This document shows positions 50,141 to 60,120 of a DNA stretch of 64,000 nt, piece after piece. The stretch spans positions 170,001 to 234,000 of the forward strand of contig CAJNDS010002683.1 in NCBI GenBank assembly GCA_905221605.1. The letters run 5' to 3'. Every line of letters begins with the position of its first letter. The first letter of the stretch is position 1. The translations under genes were made by a program, and so were the position numbers. Origin of the DNA: Symbiodinium natans. Its lineage: Eukaryota > Sar > Dinophyceae > Suessiales > Symbiodiniaceae. The notes under the pieces were generated by a model, which had not been told where the DNA came from, made no database searches, and worked only from the letters and a program-made list of their open reading frames with translations.

Positions 50141-51510
50141 GGGCCTGAGGCGCCCGGCAAGGGCGAGCATCATCAGCATCAGTTGGCCCCTGGCTGGGCC
50201 TGAGGCGCCCGGCAAGGGCGAGCATCATCAGCACTTGCTGGGCCTGAGGCGCCCGGCAAGGGCGAGCATCATCAGCATCAGTTGGCCCCTTGCTGGGACT
50301 GAGGGTGCCGGGCAAGGGCGAGCAGCATCAGCATCAGTTGGCCCCTTGCTGGGACTGAGGCGCCCGGCAGGGCAAGAATCATCAGCATCAGTTGGCCCCT
50401 TGCTGGGCCTGAGGCGCCCGGCAAGGGCGAGCAGCATCAGCATCAGTTGGCCCCTTGCTGGGACTGAGGCGCCCGGCAGGGCAAGAATCATCAGCATCAG
50501 TTGGCCCCTTGCTGGGCCTGAGGCGCCCGGCAAGGGCGAGCATCATCAGCATCAGTTGGCCCCTGGCTGGGCCTGAGGCGCCCGGCAAGGGCGAGCATCA
50601 TCAGCACTTGCTGGGCCTGAGGCGCCCGGCAAGGGCGAGCATCATCAGCATCAGTTGGCCCCTTGCTGGGCCTGAGGCGCCCGGCAAGGGCGAGCATCAT
50701 CAGCATCAGCTGGCCCCTGGCTGGGCCTGAGGCGCCCGGCAAGGGCGAGCATCATCAGCATCAGTTGGCCCCTTGCTGGGACTGAGGCGCCCGGCAGGGC
50801 AAGAATCATCAGCATCAGTTGGCCCCTTGCTGGGCCTGAGGCGCCCGGCAAGGGCGAGCATCATCAGCATCAGTTGGCCCCTGGCTGGGCCTGAGGCGCC
50901 CGGCAAGGGCGAGCATCATCAGCACTTGCTGGGCCTGAGGCGCCCGGCAAGGGCGAGCATCATCAGCATCAGTTGGCCCCTTGCTGGGACTGAGGGTGCC
51001 GGGCGAGCATCATCAGCATCAGTTGGCCCCTTGCTGGGCCTGAGGCGCCCGGCAAGGGCGAGCATCATCAGCATCAGCTGGCCCCTGGCTGGGCCTGAGG
51101 CGCCCGGCAAGGGCGAGCAGCATCAGCATCAGTTGGCCCCTTGCTGGGACTGAGGCGCCCGGCAGGGCAAGAATGGGCCTGAGGCGCCCGGCAAGGGCGA
51201 GCATCATCAGCATCAGTTGGCCCCTGGCTGGGCCTGAGGCGCCCGGCAAGGGCGAGCATCATCAGCACTTGCTGGGCCTGAGGCGCCCGGCAAGGGCGAG
51301 CATCATCAGCATCAGTTGGCCCCTTGCTGGGCCTGAGGCGCCCGGCAAGGGCGAGCATCATCAGCATCAGCTGGCCCCTGGCTGGGCCTGAGGCGCCCGG
51401 CAAGGGCGAGCAGCATCAGCATCAGTTGGCCCCTTGCTGGGACTGAGGCGCCCAGCAGGGCAAGAATCATCAGCATCAGTTGGCCCCTTGCTGGGCCTGA
51501 GGCGCCCGGC
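50141..51510 (+). repeat. 55-bp minisatellite with higher-order structure
   Basis: 26 units plus a partial one. The basic unit is 55 bases, opening GGGCCTGAGGCGCCCGGCAA and closing TTGGCCCCTTGCT or CCTGGCT. Variants of 44, 50, 54 and 56 bases recur, and a block of about six units (starting at 50514, 50832 and 51175) repeats as a higher-order unit. 55 is not a multiple of three and one frame has TGA in each unit, so it cannot be read through as protein. Confidence 0.95.
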
Positions 51511-51588
51511 CTGCGCGAGACTCATTCGTGCTTGAGAGTCGAAGTCCTGTAAGGCCTGGGCATGCGCGGCCGGTGGAGTGACCCACAT
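51511..51588 (-). CDS. exon before the minisatellite intron
   Basis: ATG at 51588 then 26 codons, MWVTPPAAHAQALQDFDSQA and RMSLAQ, ending exactly where the repeat array starts, at CAG|GCCGGG (a GC-type donor). The frame is also open upstream to about 51645, so the ATG is not certain to be the start. Confidence 0.55.
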
Positions 51589-51705
51589 ACTGTAGGCGCT
51601 ACAATGCCTCAGCAGCAGCAGAGCAGTCTGAGGGTCCCAACCCGCTCAGTAGCGCAGAAGCTGGCATTGCCCACAACTGCACCAAGCAGAGAGTACGACC
51701 ACACT

Positions 51706-52005
51706 TCAGACGAAAGACGCCCTCACACGAGGACAAGGGCGTAGCAATTGGCCGTTGCTATACAGCTGCCGCGCAAGCGCCGTACCAAGCGGGAGGAGGC
51801 TGTTTGAACAGGCGCCTTCATGCCACCTACCGATGTAGGTTTGGCAGACACACATGTGAGAACGGTGAAAGTCAACAACAAGCCGGGGGTCAAGACCAGC
51901 GTAGGAAAAGCAAGGAGGCACAGCACGCGGCAGGTGCGCTTGAAAAGGGCAGAAGTCACCCCCGGCCTCACCAAGCAAAGGACAATCCCAGGTGGATATG
52001 AGAGG
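51706..52005 (-). CDS. possible upstream exon
   Basis: Minus frame of about 95 codons to TGA: FSYAGLDPRLVVDFHRSHMC, then YIGRWHEGACSNSLLPLGTA. A basic + frame (51820-52059) is also open. Same strand as the exons flanking the minisatellite. Confidence 0.42.
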   Translation of the reverse strand, partial: PLISTWDCPLLGEAGGDFCPFQAHLPRAVPPCFSYAGLDPRLVVDFHRSHMCVCQTYIGRWHEGACSNSLLPLGTALARQLYSNGQLLRPCPRVRASFV

Positions 52006-52274
52006 GCGTTGCAGCGCCAAGGAAATAGCGCAGACCGAGCCCCAACTGAAAATGACTAGGCATCAACACAAAACCCGCCTCCCCAACTAAACGCAGCGTG
52101 CAAAAATGCAGGACTGCTCTTGGTTTCCGCTCGCCACGCCCCAGCGTAGGTCATATCATCACCTCGGTTTGGCTGAAGCGTAGGCAACTTTTTACCAAAG
52201 GACATATCAGTTCTGGAGGTTATCAGGTCTCAGAGAGCCAAAAGCGATGTCATTTGCTTTGGCGTTCACCTGCA

Positions 52275-52288
52275 CCCCCCCCCCCCCC
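52275..52288 (+). repeat. C homopolymer (14 nt)
   Basis: C run in a longer pyrimidine-rich stretch leading to the inferred + strand acceptor at 52321. Confidence 0.9.
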
Positions 52289-52320
52289 AACCAACCCCCT
52301 CCCCCAACAACCCGCCCCAG

Positions 52321-52460
52321 CCCTGGTGAGACCGTGGCCATTGGCAAGTTTGCCAATGGCCGCGGCTTCTTTGCCGACAAGGGTCTGGCAGAAGGGGAAC
52401 CAGGCTGGCCACAGTTCCAGCGCAAGGAAGATGGGCACCGCACCACCTCTGATGGGGGCA
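52321..52460 (+). CDS. probable exon, unknown protein
   Basis: Acceptor after a long C-rich tract (CCCGCCCCAG|C). It encodes PGETVAIGKFANGRGFFADK then GLAEGEPGWPQFQRKEDGHR. The end is unclear. A minus frame is open but less protein-like. Confidence 0.42.
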
Positions 52461-52728
52461 TTAGCCCTAAACTCCCCTAAACGCTCGAGAGTCGGGGGCG
52501 TTCAATGTGGCAGGGGCTGACTCGAGGGGTTCTCAAGGTTCTCAGGATTCGGATTGAGGCTTTGGGGGTTTAGGGTTTAGAGTTTCAGGGCTTTAGGGTT
52601 GAATTCAGTGTCAGAGCGGTTGCACGCAGGGTGCCTTGGGATACAGCCCGAACCAGAAAGCCCTTCCTGAGGCAGAACCCGACATCGAATCCTGATACCC
52701 TGAGGCCCAAACCTTCCCAAGCTCTTAC

Positions 52729-52833
52729 TTGCCAACCACTCTGTCGGGGGCGGCCTGCCAGTTTGTTGTTCTCCACGACGATCCAAGGAAAGTCCGGCTC
52801 CTTCTTGAGTGGGTTTTGGGTTCCGGGGTAGCC
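52729..52833 (-). CDS. internal exon, unknown protein
   Basis: 105 nt, 35 codons in phase 0, from CTGCTAG|GGC to TGGCAA|GTAAGA. It encodes PGTQNPLKKEPDFPWIVVEN then NKLAGRPRQSGWQ. The + strand is open as well (LHDDPRKVRLLLEWVLG). The GTAAGA donor and an in-frame TAG at the acceptor support minus. Confidence 0.52.
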
Positions 52834-53361
52834 CTAGCAGCCCGAGCAACCTGGAAGAAGAAAAGAAGCGGTGGCCACTTTTGTCGGCTTCATGGCCCCG
52901 AGTACACAAAAGGGAGGATCTTGGGCTTTATTTACAGCTTGGTGGGTTTACAGGGTTGTTGAGGCTTTAGTCAGGGTTTGGGGGGAGGGAAGCAGTGGGT
53001 GCTTCTGAGTTCTGGCTTTGGGGAAACCCGTATGTGCACTGCGAGTAAAGGGCTCGGGGGTTAGGGCTTAGCAATAGATCTCTTCCCCCTGTTCAGACGG
53101 GACCCCCCAAAGCGACACCAATTTGGGGGTTTCAGGAGCCACGGTTCTTCTGCCCAGTGCAGTCGACCCCTCAATCATGGATCCTCAAAGACATGCTAGA
53201 CCCGGAACCTCGCGAGTCGGAGAGGCATGAGTAAGAGGCACGGGTAGATTTGGGAGATAAAGCAGCGACGCTGGGGTATCCCATCGAAATTACAGGGCAC
53301 CTCCAGCAACTAGTTTCCGTCCCGAAGGTGCAAACCTTCCATCAGGACACTTTTTTCACAC

Positions 53362-53580
53362 ATGGCACAGGCTCCCTTATTGCGGGTACCTCTACCATCA
53401 CAGAGCCTCTTCGTTGAAAAGAACCCCCAAAACAACAAAACCCAGTTTGGGGACAACCCCTCACACACACACACACAAGGAAAGATCGTGGCCTGGTCGT
53501 GTGACTCGATGTTCATGCACACCTGCAGGTCGCGGCTCTACTTTAGACAAAAGCGGATTCCTCATCACCGTCTTCCCTAA
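53362..53580 (+). CDS. possible small ORF, 72 aa
   Basis: ATG at 53362 to a TAA in a CCCTAAACCC word: PSQSLFVEKNPQNNKTQFGD, a short CA-repeat (SHTHTQ), then IVAWSCDSMFMHTCRSRLYF. Minus frames are open as well. Confidence 0.33.
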   Translation: MAQAPLLRVPLPSQSLFVEKNPQNNKTQFGDNPSHTHTQGKIVAWSCDSMFMHTCRSRLYFRQKRIPHHRLP

Positions 53581-53750
53581 ACCCTATATTAACCCTAAAC
53601 CCTAAACCTTGTGTATTCCCCTGAAAGGTTCTTCAAGAGGGGTCCGAATTCCCCTGAGAGGTTCTTCAAGAGGGATCCGACTGCGAAACATCCTCAAGAG
53701 TTTCTATTTGGGCCGAAATAGCAAAGAAGATTCTTGAACCAGAAGAATAC

Positions 53751-54062
53751 TTAACTAGGGTTCGGTTTTGGCTTAAATTGTTGAGCTTGGGACTTAAGAT
53801 CTTCACAACATCCCAATTCTTTCATCACCGCCTGCCTTCCAACCCGAGCCCTCAAAGCCTTGAATCCTGGACCGCATGGGCGCGCCTGTGTCATCATCTT
53901 TGGTTCCTTGACGAACTTGATGAACACCCCGGCACCTCCAACTTCGTCAACTTGAGGGTTCATCTTGGGGGTATTTGGCCAGGCGTGCCGAGGGCTCAAT
54001 CGGCTTGAAGGCTGGGGGACCATCGTCATGGCCCCAAGCCCTACATCCAGGTGGCCAATCAA
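53751..54062 (-). CDS. probable terminal exon(s), possible RRM/UHM-like
   Basis: Minus frame of 103 codons to TAA: MNPQVDEVGGAGVFIKFVK, then FKALRARVGRQAVMKELGC and CEDLKSQAQQFKPKPNPS. The GAGVFIKF stretch followed by a GR..V segment recalls an RRM or U2AF-homology motif, but key aromatic positions cannot be checked by eye, so the family is only a suggestion. The coding call itself is good. Confidence 0.55.
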   Translation of the reverse strand: MIGHLDVGLGAMTMVPQPSSRLSPRHAWPNTPKMNPQVDEVGGAGVFIKFVKEPKMMTQARPCGPGFKALRARVGRQAVMKELGCCEDLKSQAQQFKPKPNPS

Positions 54063-54654
54063 CCGGAGAATGCAAAAGCTACCCCCTGTTTAACTTGTTG
54101 TCCGCACATTTCGTTAGGACATTTCGCTAGGGGAACAGGACCCCCCCCCCCAAAAAAATGTGATGAGTACATGAGGGCATCCTGAGCATTTCAGAGACAA
54201 CCCTACGCTTTCCCAGCCAGCCTTTGGTCGAGATGTCCTGCTCAAAGTGGGGGTCGAGGCAGGGCTTCGGACGAGGGGAGGCGTTAGGGTTTAGGATGTT
54301 GAGGTTTAGGATTTTAGGGTGGTTTGAAGGTTTTAGAAGTTTAGGGTTTAGGGTTTTCAGGCCTCTTTGTCAGGTGTGGGACACGCTCGAACCTTTGTTC
54401 ATATTTATCGTTCTACTTACGTTCAGATTCTATAACTGATGAGCGAAAATCATATTGAAACTAGATCACATGGGCGGGGGGATGCTCTGCAACCTGCACG
54501 CCTCAACCTCAAGCCAAGCTTGCAAACCCTAAATTGCTTCAAGATCCCCCTGTGCCCTTTAAACCTCAATCAAGTAAATGAAGCAGGTCCATGCCACCCT
54601 CCCCCGGCATAACCCCCCACCAACTCCCCCCGACCCCCCCAACCCTTCTCACAA

Positions 54655-54860
54655 ATGCGAACTTCAAACTTCCTGAACTGCGACACCAGTGCATCTGGTG
54701 CGGCTCAGGGCCTAGGCTCAGCTACTGCCCGGCAGAGCCCTGAACCTACTCTCGGTAATCATTCCGGAAAGCCGGAAACCCGTAAACATCCAGAAGCCGA
54801 CCTGCCAGGCGGCAGCCTTGAGCGCGGTACTGTCCGACGGCGGCTTCCTGGCGGGGGATT
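54655..54860 (+). CDS. probable exon, hydrophilic unknown protein
   Basis: + frame FLNCDTSASGAAQGLGSATA, RQSPEPTLGNHSGKPETRK, then PEADLPGGSLERGTVRRRLP, entering GGGTTT words. Boundaries uncertain. Confidence 0.48.
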
Positions 54861-55237
54861 TGGGTGGTTCAGTAGTTTCGGCTTTTCGGGGTGCTGGGCT
54901 TCGAAAGTCTTCGGGCTTTTGAGGTGTTCTGTTTTGGGGTTTGGGGGTTGGATCTCAGGGCTTGGTGTTTCTGTTTCCGGCTTCAGGTTTGGAATGTAGA
55001 TTGCGATGTAGATTGCCACGATTGCTTGGCCTTTCGGTGAATGCCTACAGCAATGCTGTGCACAAGTGATCACCCGACCATGCGCTAAGCCATCCCAAAC
55101 ATATGTTAAGCAGGAGGACATTAGTCGCTCTTTCCAAACTCGTACCCGGATGCCTGTGTAGGATGCTTAATCTGTTGCAGCCCCGAAGCCCATAAACATT
55201 CATGTCATTAGCAATTAGGCAAGGCGACGGCCCTATG

Positions 55238-55501
55238 TTAGGGGTCCGTAAAACCAACATCGAAAGGTATTCGGAAATCGTGGAACCCCGACAACACGTC
55301 TCTCTCGACAACGACCAAAACACCCTCCAAACTAGCTTCGTCTTCCAGGGACCCAAGGAACAAAACAGGTTTAGTCCATGAACAACAAGAGTGGAAGAGG
55401 GTACCACTAGCAGTGCTGAACACAATTGAAAACCTTAAAATGCCATTAGCTCTAACACTCTCCTTTAACCCCGCGAAGCCCAGAATCGCGATAAGCCCCA
55501 A
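55238..55501 (-). CDS. possible exon, two overlapping frames
   Basis: Minus frame FAGLKESVRANGILRFSIVF, LGSLEDEASLEGVLVVVER, then FHDFRIPFDVGFTDP and TAA. A second minus frame (55045-55425) is also protein-like, so one exon in either frame is likely. Confidence 0.4.
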   Translation of the reverse strand: MGLIAILGFAGLKESVRANGILRFSIVFSTASGTLFHSCCSWTKPVLFLGSLEDEASLEGVLVVVERDVLSGFHDFRIPFDVGFTDP

Positions 55502-55699
55502 AAGTTGATGTTCCTCCTTGTACCAACTGCCCTTTGTAGGGATTCTAGCCGGGGGTACTGTAATCCCGATTAAGGACTGTTAGTATAAGGAGGAACATCC
55601 CAACTTATAGTAAGGCTTTGCCGTGTGGCCTTTCGTCTAACTCCCTCGCCAAGGTCTCGAGAAAGACCTCCGAAGAGTTTCATGGCACTCGGGGGCGTG

Positions 55700-55790
55700 G
55701 TAGGAGTTTTAGGGGCTTTAGGGGTTCTAGGGGCTCTAGGGGCTTTAGGGGCTTTAGGGTCTTTAGGGGCTTTAAGGGTTTTAGGGTTTA
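55700..55790 (+). repeat. GGGGCTTTA / GGGGCTCTA nonamer repeat
   Basis: About nine 9-base units, GGGGCTTTA and variants, another enlarged telomere-like word. In frame it reads as a Leu-Gly-Ala repeat, an artefact. Confidence 0.8.
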
Positions 55791-56166
55791 GCGAGCCCTC
55801 AGCACTTTCTAAAGCCGCCCCTCAAGCAACAAACGCCCGAAGCCTTAAACTGCTCCTCTTTCTTCGACCCGAAGCACGTGCAAACGCAAATTAAAACGAC
55901 CATGTGCAAGTGCCCAAACCGAAAAGAGAAAGAGGTGGATTGCCTCTAGTGGCTCGCTGGGCGCTGCCTCAGAGCTCAAGCGTTTGGTCTAACTTAAGTT
56001 AAGTCACTAGAGCGGAGTAGCTTCATTTTTTCAAGTGCTTTGAGTTGAGGACGCAGACGTTTCAAGCCGGAGGTGTTTCTTTATCGGGGCGACCGCTGAA
56101 GCACTTAAATCGCAAGCTTTTGGCCAAGCTTTTGGCAGAGGGGCTGTTAGAAAGAGTTGGGTAGAT

Positions 56167-56274
56167 ATGGCTTATATAAGCTTAGATGAACCTTTGACTC
56201 GAGGGTCTCTGTTTGAGCTGTTCAGGCTTTGGGCAGAGGGAGGGGGCATTGGAGTGCCGAAGGCCACCTTGAAG
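56167..56274 (+). CDS. possible first exon
   Basis: ATG at 56167, 36 codons (MAYISLDEPLTRGSLFELF...GVPKATLK), donor AAG|GTACCC. The minus strand is also open over part of it. Unknown family. Confidence 0.45.
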
Positions 56275-56376
56275 GTACCCGAAAATCGCGCAAGCCTCGT
56301 AAGGGGGGAGCTCGCGGCGTCCCATCTGAAGGGGTTTGCGAAAATACGGGACCCCCAAATAGTAGGATTGCTTTAG

Positions 56377-56432
56377 AACAAGGACACCCAGAAAGGAAAA
56401 CGTGCCGCAAAGAAGACTACCGCAACGAGCAA
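56377..56432 (+). CDS. short exon, basic
   Basis: 56 nt from ATTGCTTTAG|AA to GAGCAA|GTAAAA, encoding QGHPERKTCRKEDYRNEQ. The acceptor contains TTTAG. Phase does not directly fit 56167-56274 (phase 0 end versus phase needing one base), so a further exon or another boundary is needed. Confidence 0.45.
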
Positions 56433-56709
56433 GTAAAACGCAACAGCCTCGCCACCCCCGCAAAAATGACTAAGCCCCCCAACCCCAGGAATCCCCTCTT
56501 ACAACCTCTTCACACCCCTGCAAACCACCTTCAAACTACCGAAAAGAAACCCTTCAACGCCTTCAAACCCTAAAACCTTACAACCCTCCAATCCCCAAAG
56601 CCCAAAGCCCTCCACCTCGGCCCTGGGATTCCACTTCTTCAAAGGCCGGCCTGGGTTCTGGCGAAGGTCTTTTGGCTTAAGGTGTTAGGGGTTCGGTGGT
56701 TAGGGTTGG

Positions 56710-56850
56710 GGATTTAAAGTTGTCGGGGCTCGAACATGTTGGGGCCTATAGAGAAGTTGAACTCGGGTTTCTGCCACAGGTTCCACCGTGAATTAAAGAT
56801 TGGGGGTTCTGCAAAGCGACAGAACTGCAAGGGCATCCCCACGCCCCATC
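56710..56850 (-). CDS. possible terminal exon
   Basis: Minus frame LQFCRFAEPPIFNSRWNLW then QKPEFNFSIGPNMFEPRQL and TAA. The + strand has an ATG frame over the same bases (HRFHRELKIGGSAKRQ). Confidence 0.38.
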
Positions 56851-57021
56851 CCAAGCCCTGCGCCCTAAAGCTCCAAAACACAAGACTTCTTACATCCCAA
56901 ACCCAAACACTCATCCCACAGTTCCGGAAGCCAATACTTTTAAACTGCTGCGAAGGCCCCAAAACCCCGTAACCCCAAGCTGCAGTCCCGAAACCTCAGA
57001 GTCCCTTCAGAGACCCTAAAC

Positions 57022-57943
57022 CTAGCCCCCAAAAAAAACAGAGGCTCGATTTCGTACGGGTGTGGGGCTTAGACTTCGCTCTAGACATGCCTTGCTGAAC
57101 TGGCTTTCAAAATCCATCTGTTCCCAACCTAGGCTCTGGTCTCTCGTCGGCCACCCCGGCCGCGGGGGTGAGGGCAGCCACGGGGGACCAGCAGCGGGGC
57201 GGCAGTGGGGGCGGGGGGCGGCGGCGGTCACGGCGCGAATGCTGTTCTGTCCTCTACCTTCGCCCCTGCCTCCCCTGCCAGGGGCCTTTCCTTTCCCCTT
57301 TCCTTTGTCCTTGCCCTTGCCTTTCCCTTTGCCCTTGCCCTTTCCTTTGACCGTGCCGCGAATGTTACGATCGAGAAAGATGCGGTACGGGCATTCGTGC
57401 AATGCACGAACAATTGTGCCTCCGAGCGTTGCGATCGAGCAGGTGTGAGACGTAGCCGCTGCGGACCCCCTTTGCCGGAAAACTCCCACGACTACATTTC
57501 TGGCGAAATAGCTTGCCAGCTGGAGCGCAGCGGGTGGCTCACCGAAAATGGGGTGAAGGACCCCCTCGGCCTGGCGCCCGAGGCTTGGGGTCAACGCCTC
57601 TGTCATTCTGGTGACCACTTGGGTAGCTGCTGCCCCCAGTTGGCACCATGGATCGAGGGCGTCGCGCAGCGTTGCTTGGATTATCGGGATTGCAACCGCT
57701 GTGGATTTGTCGTAGCTGCCCCGCTTCGCGTAAGCGCTCGTATTCAGGGTCAAGCGGTGTAAAGCCTACCAGTACGACTCTGAACTGCTGTCCAAGCAAG
57801 TCACTGCGGAGGATCTCTGTCTGCGTGGGCATTTTTGCGCCAGCAAAGCTCCGGGTTCCGGGGGCGGGGAAAGCAAACGAAACGCTCAGGGATCGGGTCT
57901 TCTTCTGGGCCGAAACGTAGGCGGACGGCGTGGCACTAGTCAT
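57022..57943 (-). CDS. Lys-Gly tract protein, frame-shifted
   Basis: The first frame starts at ATG 57943 (SVSFAFPAPGTRSFAGAK...LVGFTPLDPEYERLREAG). The coding signal then moves to another frame (IIQATLRDALDPWCQLG...LHPIFGEPPAALQLASYFA) that stays open to TAG at 57022. That frame contains about 16 Lys-Gly alternations (57285-57355) and a Gly/Arg-rich stretch. Lys-Gly tracts are frequent in dinoflagellate proteins and would be expected to bind nucleic acid, which is inference. The shift near 57720-57750 could be a short indel, a pseudogene lesion or an unrecognised intron. No telomere words inside. Confidence 0.58.
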
Positions 57944-58828
57944 GACACGTCAATGTGCGCCTATCTGCGGAGAGAGGTATTATGTCAGGCGTGAGGCGAT
58001 CAAGTTGCCCGGGGCGAGAACGATACGCGCGGCAACGCTAAGACGCGGCGCGATATTGAGGGGGGCGCGGTCACGCACATAGCGCGATACGCAGTTTCGA
58101 CACGGTCGGATACGCCGATATGGACGAGGCCCTGTAGCGCCAGTGGACGCGGGCTGTGTCTGCGCCCGCCTGAGGACGCCTGCGCTGGCGCCAGAGGACG
58201 CTAGCACCCTGTATGTGAGTGTGCGTACGTGTATGCGCGTGTGTGAGTGCGCGTGTGACCTAGTTTCCAAGGCGCAAAAAACAGACGGGGCTGTGCGCGT
58301 AGGGTGTTTCGAAGATTGACAAAAACCCGAGCGTGGTGAAAAGAGAGAAACGACGATGCGACCGAAAATGCGCCAGAGGACGCATGTGTTTGTGCCAGAG
58401 GACGCTTGTGCTTGCGATAGAGGACGCTTGCACCCTGAGTGACTGTTTGAAGGCATGCCTTTTGATAGTCCCGTTACTTCTGTGGGCGGCTCTCTTCGTT
58501 TTTTGTTCGTGTTTTCGGCATGTGTCCACAGTGTTGAATGTCTATTGCAGCACTTACACGTTATCAAAAACGCTTGGCTTGTTGGGGGGTGGTTCCGGGG
58601 GCACTTGGGTTGGGGCGATCTTGGCCCTGGCCTACCCGGAAGGCCCTTCGTGCGGGGCCCTTGGCCCAAAAAGCCGGAGCCCTTGGCCCCGGGGCTGCTT
58701 GGCCCAAAGGGGCCCTTGGCCACCGCTTTGAGCCAAATCACGAAATTGAGCCACCTGGACCCCTCACCACCCTCCTGGTCCAGGAATCCAGCCAGGGGGG
58801 GGAGCCGGCAAACCCTGAACCCAAACGA
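57944..58828. other. GC-rich non-coding, CGCTTG and CCCTTGGCC words
   Basis: I do not support the 293-codon minus frame here: it is rich in Cys, His and Arg with no coding bias. It contains repeated GAGGACGC.TG words (58160-58440) and CCCTTGGCC words (58610-58730), the latter also found at 59750-59830. Confidence 0.45.
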
Positions 58829-59054
58829 CCTCCAGAGCAAAGGCTTACGATTTGGGGTCATACTTTAGCTACGTGGTCTGGGTGCCGGCCATCCCTTAGT
58901 CGTAAAAAGGCCGATGTCCGTTGGCCTGTCCAGGACAGACGGTGAGGCTCACCCTCACCTTTTCCGTTTCTCTTTTCGCTTGGGCGCTCGGGCTGTAAGG
59001 CCCTCGGCCGAGCGTTCGGGGTTTGTCGCTCGACGGAAGCGACCCCTCACTTAG
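58829..59054 (+). repeat. hairpin-bearing element, copy A
   Basis: About 226 bases shared with copy B (59871-60120). It contains the perfect stem CGCTCGG/CCGAGCG around GGGCTGTAAGGCCC, a smaller CTGTCC/GGACAG hairpin, and a CGCTCGACGGAAGCG loop. It ends GACCCCTCACTTAG directly against a TTTAGGG array. No open frame is conserved. Confidence 0.85.
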
Positions 59055-59118
59055 TTTAGGGTTTAAGGTTTAGGGTTTAGGGTTTAGGGTTTAGGGTTTA
59101 GGGTTTAGGGTTTAGGGT
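59055..59118 (+). repeat. interstitial telomere-like array after copy A
   Basis: Nine heptamers, nearly all TTTAGGG, G strand on +. Confidence 0.92.
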
Positions 59119-59131
59119 GTGTCAGGGGAGG

Positions 59132-59172
59132 GCGCGCGCTCGGGTGTGAAACACCCCGGGCCGCGCGCTCGC
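59132..59172. repeat. GC-rich inverted repeat
   Basis: Arms built of GCGCGCTCGGGTGT and ACACCCCGGGCCGCGCGC around GAA form an imperfect hairpin just after the telomere-like array. Confidence 0.65.
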
Positions 59173-59870
59173 GTTGCCGGTCAATCCACCCCGGCCACCC
59201 AAACTATACTCTATTAGGGTTTAGGGTTTATGGAATTTGTTTTCTTGTGCTCTGATCCTTGCTTTGATGTTTTTAAAGTTGCGCTGTTTGGGTTTAAGCT
59301 GGGGTTGGGGGTAGCCTCGGCCCTTTTCGGGCCTTCGGCGCGTCAGGGCCCGTAGCGGCCCTTTTTTATTTGAAGGTCAAGGAAACCCTGTGTGCCTGCT
59401 CCTGGATTCCCCTTCTTGAAGGGCCTCAATCAAGCCTTTGGTGGCTCTTGCTTCCTGGGGGCTACCCCGAACCCCAGCTTAAACCCTAGCGATTGAAATA
59501 CTCATTGGCGAAAAAAATTAATAGGTTCCCTGACCTTCAAATGAATAAAGCCTCTACGGTCCCTGACACGCCGAAGGTCCGAACAAGGCCCCGAGAGACC
59601 CCAAGAGCCACCAAAAGGCTTCAAAAGGCTTCAAAAGGCCCCCTAAAAGAAGGGGGACCCCAGGATGCCCGTACCCGCAATGAAATTTGTTGGTAATCGA
59701 TCCGGCAGGCCAGGAATCGGCAAGCTCGAGGGTGCTTTGTTCGAGGGCTTTGGAGGGGGTTCCCTTGGCCCTTGGTCGGCCCCAGACTTGGGCCGGGGGT
59801 CCTTGGATGGGGGACCCTTGGCAAGGGGGACCCCCCAAAATTCCCCCTAAATTGAACCCAAAACCCTGAA

Positions 59871-60120
59871 CCTCCAGAGCAAAGGGTTACGATTTGGGGT
59901 TATACTTTAGCTACGCTAAAGGTGGTCTGGGTGCCGGCCATCCCTTAGCCGAGTACTGACGTTGTCGTAAAAAAGGCCGATGTCCGTTGGCCTGTCCAGG
60001 ACAGACGGTGAGGCTTAACCCTCACCTTTCCGTTTCTCTTTTCGCTTGGGCGCTCGGGCTGTAAGGCCCTCGGCCGAGCGTTCGGGGTCTGTCGCTCGAC
60101 GGAAGCGACCCCTCACTTAG
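59871..60120 (+). repeat. hairpin-bearing element, copy B
   Basis: Same element as copy A with two small insertions (7 and about 16 bases). The hairpin stems are unchanged. It also abuts a TTTAGGG array at its 3' end. Confidence 0.85.

Noticed and set aside
50141-51510. Many 60-197-codon frames in the 55-bp array on both strands
   Set aside because: The unit length is not a multiple of three and one frame carries stops in each unit; the array is explained as an intron.
57062-57762. + frames of 128 and 185 codons
   Set aside because: Antisense of the Lys-Gly tract protein.
57980-58861. 293-codon minus frame
   Set aside because: No codon bias, Cys/His/Arg-rich, crosses into the duplicated element.
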